Shown here piece by piece: positions 60,759 through 64,000 of a stretch of DNA of 64,000 nucleotides. Made by a program: the position numbers and the translations under genes. Positions within the stretch are counted from its first letter, which is position 1. Each line of letters starts with the position of its first letter. The DNA comes from Rhodococcus coprophilus NBRC 100603 (GTDB taxonomy: Bacteria; Actinomycetota; Actinomycetes; Mycobacteriales; Mycobacteriaceae). The notes beneath the pieces were generated by a model. That model was not told where the DNA came from. It saw nothing but the letters and a program-made list of their open reading frames with translations, and did not search any database. The stretch covers positions 248,001 through 312,000 of the forward strand of contig NZ_BDAM01000005.1 in assembly GCF_001895045.1 (NCBI RefSeq), in the 5' to 3' direction.

Positions 60759-62330
60759 TTACGGCGCCGCGGAATAGGTTGTACCCGTCCGGACCCACAA
60801 CGCGCCGGAGCCCGGCGTCGCGCCCTGCTGCTTCAGTTCGCGTTTGAGGATCTTGTTGGTCGCCGTGACCGGGAGATCCGCGGCGAGACGGACGTGGCGC
60901 GGCCACGCGTTCGGTGACAAATCAGCTTGTGCGGCAAGGAATTCGGAGAATTCTTCGGGGTTCAGAGTGGTATCGTCCCGAAGCACGATCGCTGCCATGA
61001 CCTGATCGCCGACGTGTTCGTCGGGTACACCGTAGACGGCGACGCGGCTCAATTGCGGTAGCCGCTGAAGGATGCGTTCGATCGGTGCCGCCGCAAGATT
61101 CTCGCCGTCCACACGCATCCAGTCGGCCGTACGGCCCGCGAGGTAGATCCAGCCGTCGGCGTCCTGGTACGCCAGATCGCCCGACCAGTACATGCCGTGT
61201 CGCATCCGTTCGTCGGTGGCCGCCCGATCGTTGTAGTAGCCGGAGAAGAAACCTCCGCCCTGCGTGTTGACGAGTTCACCGATCGCCTTGTCCGCGTTGA
61301 TCAATGCGCCGTTTTCGTCGAACTCCGCAGGTGCGCACTGCGTGAGGCTCACGGGGTCGTACACCTCGACGCCGGCGAGGCCCTTGCCGATCGAGCCCGG
61401 GGGCGTGCCCTCCTCCCGGGTGATGATGACGGCCGTCTCCGTCGACCCGAATCCGTCCCACACGGTGCACCCGAACCGTCGCGCGAACTCGTCGATGTCC
61501 CGGTCGGTCGCCTCGTTGCCGAAGGCCACCCGCAGCGGATTATCGGCGTCGCCAGGCTGTTCGGTTGTCGCGAGCAGGTATGCGAGGGGCTTGCCGACAT
61601 AGTTCATGTATGTCGCTCCGTAGCGACGGATGTCGTCGAGGAAACCCGACGCGGAGAACGTTGCCGGTGCCATCGCCGCTCCACTGCACAGCGACACGCA
61701 CCAACCGGCGAGGATCGCGTTCGAATGGAACATCGGCATCGACAGATAGGCGACGTCGTCCGGGGTGATCGAGAACCGCGACACCAGGTTGTTGCCCGCG
61801 AAGATCACCATGATCTGTGCCAGCAGAACGGGTTTGGGGTCGCCGCTCGTTCCGGAAGTGAAGATCAGCATGAAGGGATCCATCATCTCGACTTCGCGGT
61901 ACGCCTCGAGTGGTTGCGCACCCTCGACAAGCAAGCGCCAGTGCGGGCTCGCGACGTCGAGCACCGTGGCGTCGCCGAGATCGAGTCCTTCGAGCAGTGG
62001 CGCGTGTGCGGGGTCGGTCAGCACCACCTGACAATCGGCGCGCCGGATGTCGCGTGCCAACCCCTCACCACGCCGAGTGGTGTTGATCCCGACCAGGGGG
62101 AATCCGCCGAGTCCTGCGGCTGCCACCGCATGCAGCATGTCGGGTGTATTGCCGAGCAGCGTGCCGACATGCACGGGCCGGGTGCGGTCGAGAAGGGGCA
62201 GCAGTGCAGAGGCCTGGGCCGACGCTTCCGCCAGATGTTCACGCCAGGTCCAGCGTCCGGTGTCGTGGACGATTGCGGTGGTGTCGTTCTCGAGTAGTTC
62301 GCGAAGCGCCTGCTGAACGGTGTCGGCCAT
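60759..62330 (-). CDS. Acyl-CoA ligase, FadD17-like
   Basis: About 523 residues. LIFTSGTSGDPKPVLL (about 152-167) is the phosphate loop, with Pro in place of the usual final Gly; GFGSTETAVII is A5; YWSGDLAYQDADGWIYLAGRTADWMRVDGENL is A7-A8; and the lid ends TATNKILKRELKQQG with the catalytic lysine. It resembles mycobacterial FadD17, associated with steroid side-chain or lipid metabolism, as I recall. It activates a carboxylic acid to its CoA ester. ATG at 62330; the hydrolase gene lies immediately upstream on the same strand. Confidence 0.85.
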   Translation of the reverse strand: MADTVQQALRELLENDTTAIVHDTGRWTWREHLAEASAQASALLPLLDRTRPVHVGTLLGNTPDMLHAVAAAGLGGFPLVGINTTRRGEGLARDIRRADCQVVLTDPAHAPLLEGLDLGDATVLDVASPHWRLLVEGAQPLEAYREVEMMDPFMLIFTSGTSGDPKPVLLAQIMVIFAGNNLVSRFSITPDDVAYLSMPMFHSNAILAGWCVSLCSGAAMAPATFSASGFLDDIRRYGATYMNYVGKPLAYLLATTEQPGDADNPLRVAFGNEATDRDIDEFARRFGCTVWDGFGSTETAVIITREEGTPPGSIGKGLAGVEVYDPVSLTQCAPAEFDENGALINADKAIGELVNTQGGGFFSGYYNDRAATDERMRHGMYWSGDLAYQDADGWIYLAGRTADWMRVDGENLAAAPIERILQRLPQLSRVAVYGVPDEHVGDQVMAAIVLRDDTTLNPEEFSEFLAAQADLSPNAWPRHVRLAADLPVTATNKILKRELKQQGATPGSGALWVRTGTTYSAAP

Positions 62331-62341
62331 GGTCGTCGTCC

Positions 62342-63310
62342 TCAGTGGGGTCGAAGGGGAGAGACGGGGTCGGAAGCCACCGGGGTGTCCGGTGCCGGTG
62401 TCGCAGAACCGGCGAGATGTCGTGTGAGGAAGAAGATCTGGTGTGCTACGGCCGGCTCGAACCATTCCTTGCCGGGCCAGACGTCGAAGTGGTCGCACGG
62501 ATAGTGGCGTACTTCGGCGCGGGCGCGGAAGGCAGCCTGCGCCGCCGCGTGCGGTGGAGCGCTGCGATCGAAATCCGCGATCTGCACCAGCGCGGGGCAC
62601 CGGACGGACGCGGCATGACGACCGGGCCGGTACCTGCCGAGCGACAGCACGATGTCGGCGTCGACTTCGTTGCGCCATGTCGGCCCCGCGAGAGCGAGAT
62701 AGTCCTCACGATGCCCGTCGAGGTTCAGCGCAGCGACTTCCCCGGGGTCACCGACCAGAGGAATGGTGTCGGCGCCACGACCGATTCGCGTACTCACCCG
62801 GCTTCGTAGCCCTGACGCGGTCGACCGCAGCAGCATGTGTGCGGGTGTGTGCCGCGCCGCCAGCAGTCCCGCGGAAAGCCCGTCGACCATGGGCGTCGAC
62901 GCAATCAGCGCGGCGATCCCTGGGTCCTGGGCGGCGATGGTCAGGACGTGGCCGCCCGACAGTGACACACCCCACAGGACGACCCGATCCGGATCCACAC
63001 CGTCGAGGCGGCGCGCTGTGTCGATTGCGGCGCGATAATCGGCGAGCTGGCCGTCGATGTCCACGCGTTGCCGGTGGTCGCCACCCGAGGAACCGAAACC
63101 GCGGTAGTCGAACGCGAGGACGTGCATCCCGGCGTCGGCGAACCGTTCCGCGAACGGGGCGAGGCCCGAATCCTTCGTTCCGCCCAGACCGTGTGCCATG
63201 ACGACGACGGGCGTCCGTCCGGCGACGTCGAACGGACCCGGTCGCGCGGGGAAGTGCCAGGCGTCGATGTCGGCGTCGCCGGACCGGAAATGCAGGGACC
63301 GGAATGTCAT
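62342..63310 (-). CDS. Alpha/beta hydrolase
   Basis: 322 residues. VVVMAHGLGGTKDSGLAPFAERF (about 37-59) gives the oxyanion region, LAFDYRGFGSSGG follows, and the nucleophile elbow is LWGVSLSGGHVL with Ser in GVSLSG. A late HYPCDHFDVWPG holds the probable catalytic histidine. It resembles the peptidase S15/dienelactone-hydrolase-like esterases often found next to monooxygenases. The start overlaps the monooxygenase stop by 4 bases (ATGA), and the ligase follows 11 bases downstream, so monooxygenase, hydrolase and ligase form one operon; Baeyer-Villiger oxidation of a ketone, ester cleavage and CoA activation of the acid would be a sensible sequence. Confidence 0.85.
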   Translation of the reverse strand: MTFRSLHFRSGDADIDAWHFPARPGPFDVAGRTPVVVMAHGLGGTKDSGLAPFAERFADAGMHVLAFDYRGFGSSGGDHRQRVDIDGQLADYRAAIDTARRLDGVDPDRVVLWGVSLSGGHVLTIAAQDPGIAALIASTPMVDGLSAGLLAARHTPAHMLLRSTASGLRSRVSTRIGRGADTIPLVGDPGEVAALNLDGHREDYLALAGPTWRNEVDADIVLSLGRYRPGRHAASVRCPALVQIADFDRSAPPHAAAQAAFRARAEVRHYPCDHFDVWPGKEWFEPAVAHQIFFLTRHLAGSATPAPDTPVASDPVSPLRPH

Positions 63311-64000
63311 CGGGTACCTCCGCCGGCACGGGCGGTTCCGGCCGGAAGTTCGTGTGTGCGGATGTCGTGCTCGTAGGCGAAGTAGTCCAGTTGCTGCGTG
63401 TGCCGCGGACGATCGAGCATGTGACCGGTGAACTTCTGCTGGTCTGCGGCGATGACGCGTTTCATCTCGTCGTCCGGAGGTAGCGCGTACCGGCCCACGG
63501 CGTATGCCGCGATCACGCGGGCCTGGCATTCGACGAACGGAAACAACGTGGGCGTCGCCTGCGCGAATCCGGCGAAGGCGAGGTCGGGGAGCCCGGGCGC
63601 GAAGATTCGTTTGTAGAGGGAGATGTGATTGTCGGGTGCACTGAGGAAATCCGGATCGAAGAACGGGAAGGTGATGTTGTATCCGGTGGCATACACGGCG
63701 ATATCGATTTCCGTCGAGCTGCCGTCGACGAAATGCACTGTGCGACCGTCGAACCGGGCGACGTCGGGTTTGGGTGTGATGTCGCCGGAACCCAGCCGCA
63801 GCGGCAGCTCCACCGATTGGGTGGGGTGGGCTTCGAAGAATTTGTGGTTCGGGGAGGGAAGACCGTACAGCTCGGGCCTGCCGGAGAGCAGAGGTTGTCC
63901 CCACTGTGCGAGTTTGCGTTGCCAGGACAGCGGTACGTAGGGGACGGTCCGGTAGTACTTGTCGGCGGGACGCCCGGCGATGTACTTGGGGACGATCCAC
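63307..64000 (-). CDS. Flavin-containing/Baeyer-Villiger-type monooxygenase, C-terminal part (gene runs past window end)
   Basis: The frame is open from the window edge (codons from 63999) to a TGA at 63307-63309, about 230 residues. VDGSSTEIDIAVYATGYNITFPFF is the ATG-motif region typical of class B flavoprotein monooxygenases, and AFAGFAQATPTLFPFVECQARVIAAY is a late family segment. The upstream part reads WIVPKYIAGRPADKY, also typical. NADPH and oxygen would be used on an unknown ketone or heteroatom substrate. The N-terminal FAD motif lies outside the window. Confidence 0.88.
   Translation of the reverse strand, partial: WIVPKYIAGRPADKYYRTVPYVPLSWQRKLAQWGQPLLSGRPELYGLPSPNHKFFEAHPTQSVELPLRLGSGDITPKPDVARFDGRTVHFVDGSSTEIDIAVYATGYNITFPFFDPDFLSAPDNHISLYKRIFAPGLPDLAFAGFAQATPTLFPFVECQARVIAAYAVGRYALPPDDEMKRVIAADQQKFTGHMLDRPRHTQQLDYFAYEHDIRTHELPAGTARAGGGTR

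Overview
The window reads as chromosomal DNA of a high-GC mycolic-acid actinobacterium, most likely Rhodococcus or a close relative. The evidence is the dense high-GC coding with GTG starts and GTGA/ATGA overlaps, a mycothiol-type maleylpyruvate isomerase, a 3-hydroxybenzoate 6-hydroxylase that closely matches the Rhodococcus jostii enzyme as I remember it, a WS/DGAT acyltransferase, LppA-type and other lipoproteins, several FadD-like ligases, and a CRP/GlxR-like site. I see no tRNA, rRNA, CRISPR array, insertion sequence or prophage. The genus call is an inference.

Layout. 1-2.5 kb: end of a drug-exporter gene, a degenerate acyl-CoA-ligase-like gene and a crotonase. 2.5-7.5 kb: purine (probably adenine) deaminase, a lactone oxidase divergent from a TetR gene across an 18-bp palindrome, a PLP amino-acid deaminase/aldolase and a lysophospholipase-like hydrolase. 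7.5-16.7 kb: long-chain FadD, a phosphoribosyltransferase, an orphan TrpB2, the DEAD-box helicase DeaD, a DinB-fold protein overlapping an ABC exporter, and a lipoprotein. 16.8-24.1 kb: a drug-type ABC-2 transporter with its TetR, endonuclease IV, an SDR, and a MacB/FtsX-type ABC pair. 24.2-27.5 kb: a three-gene envelope-like set (DUF1023 hydrolase with a WXG-like N-terminus, an LppA-like lipoprotein, a membrane protein with an actin/Hsp70-like head). 27.5-34.6 kb: glycerate kinase and HMG-CoA-lyase-like genes, an unrecognised modular protein, a frameshifted WS/DGAT and a helical hypothetical.

34.7-48.9 kb is an aromatic-catabolism region. The first unit is LysR, an MHS-family transporter and an FAD monooxygenase fused to a DUF2783-like tail. 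It is followed by a decayed two-component system, a NAD(P)-binding protein and L-2-hydroxyglutarate oxidase. The second unit is a complete 3-hydroxybenzoate/gentisate pathway: uptake by an AAHS transporter, 6-hydroxylation to gentisate, ring cleavage by gentisate 1,2-dioxygenase, glutathione-independent isomerisation by a mycothiol-type isomerase, and hydrolysis to fumarate and pyruvate. A divergent IclR gene controls it, apparently from a leaderless promoter with an overlapping palindrome.

49-50.1 kb: two small exported proteins. 50.3-55.7 kb: one gene for a single-chain biotin-dependent carboxylase of about 1825 residues with a long central region, as in eukaryotic acetyl-CoA carboxylases. 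55.7-56.5 kb is non-coding and contains a CRP/GlxR-like palindrome. 56.5-60.7 kb is the best candidate for an undescribed system: an all-helical protein, a lipoprotein, a ParA-type ATPase with no ParB, a tightly coupled partner with a short conserved C-terminal domain, and a protein resembling nuclease-superfamily proteins. 60.7-64 kb: a FadD17-like ligase, an alpha/beta hydrolase and the C-terminal part of a flavin monooxygenase.

Three loci show small lesions: the WS/DGAT, the response regulator, and the histidine kinase with its upstream remnant. Each could be true gene decay or an assembly error at a homopolymer; the kinase region, with several independent defects, looks truly decayed.
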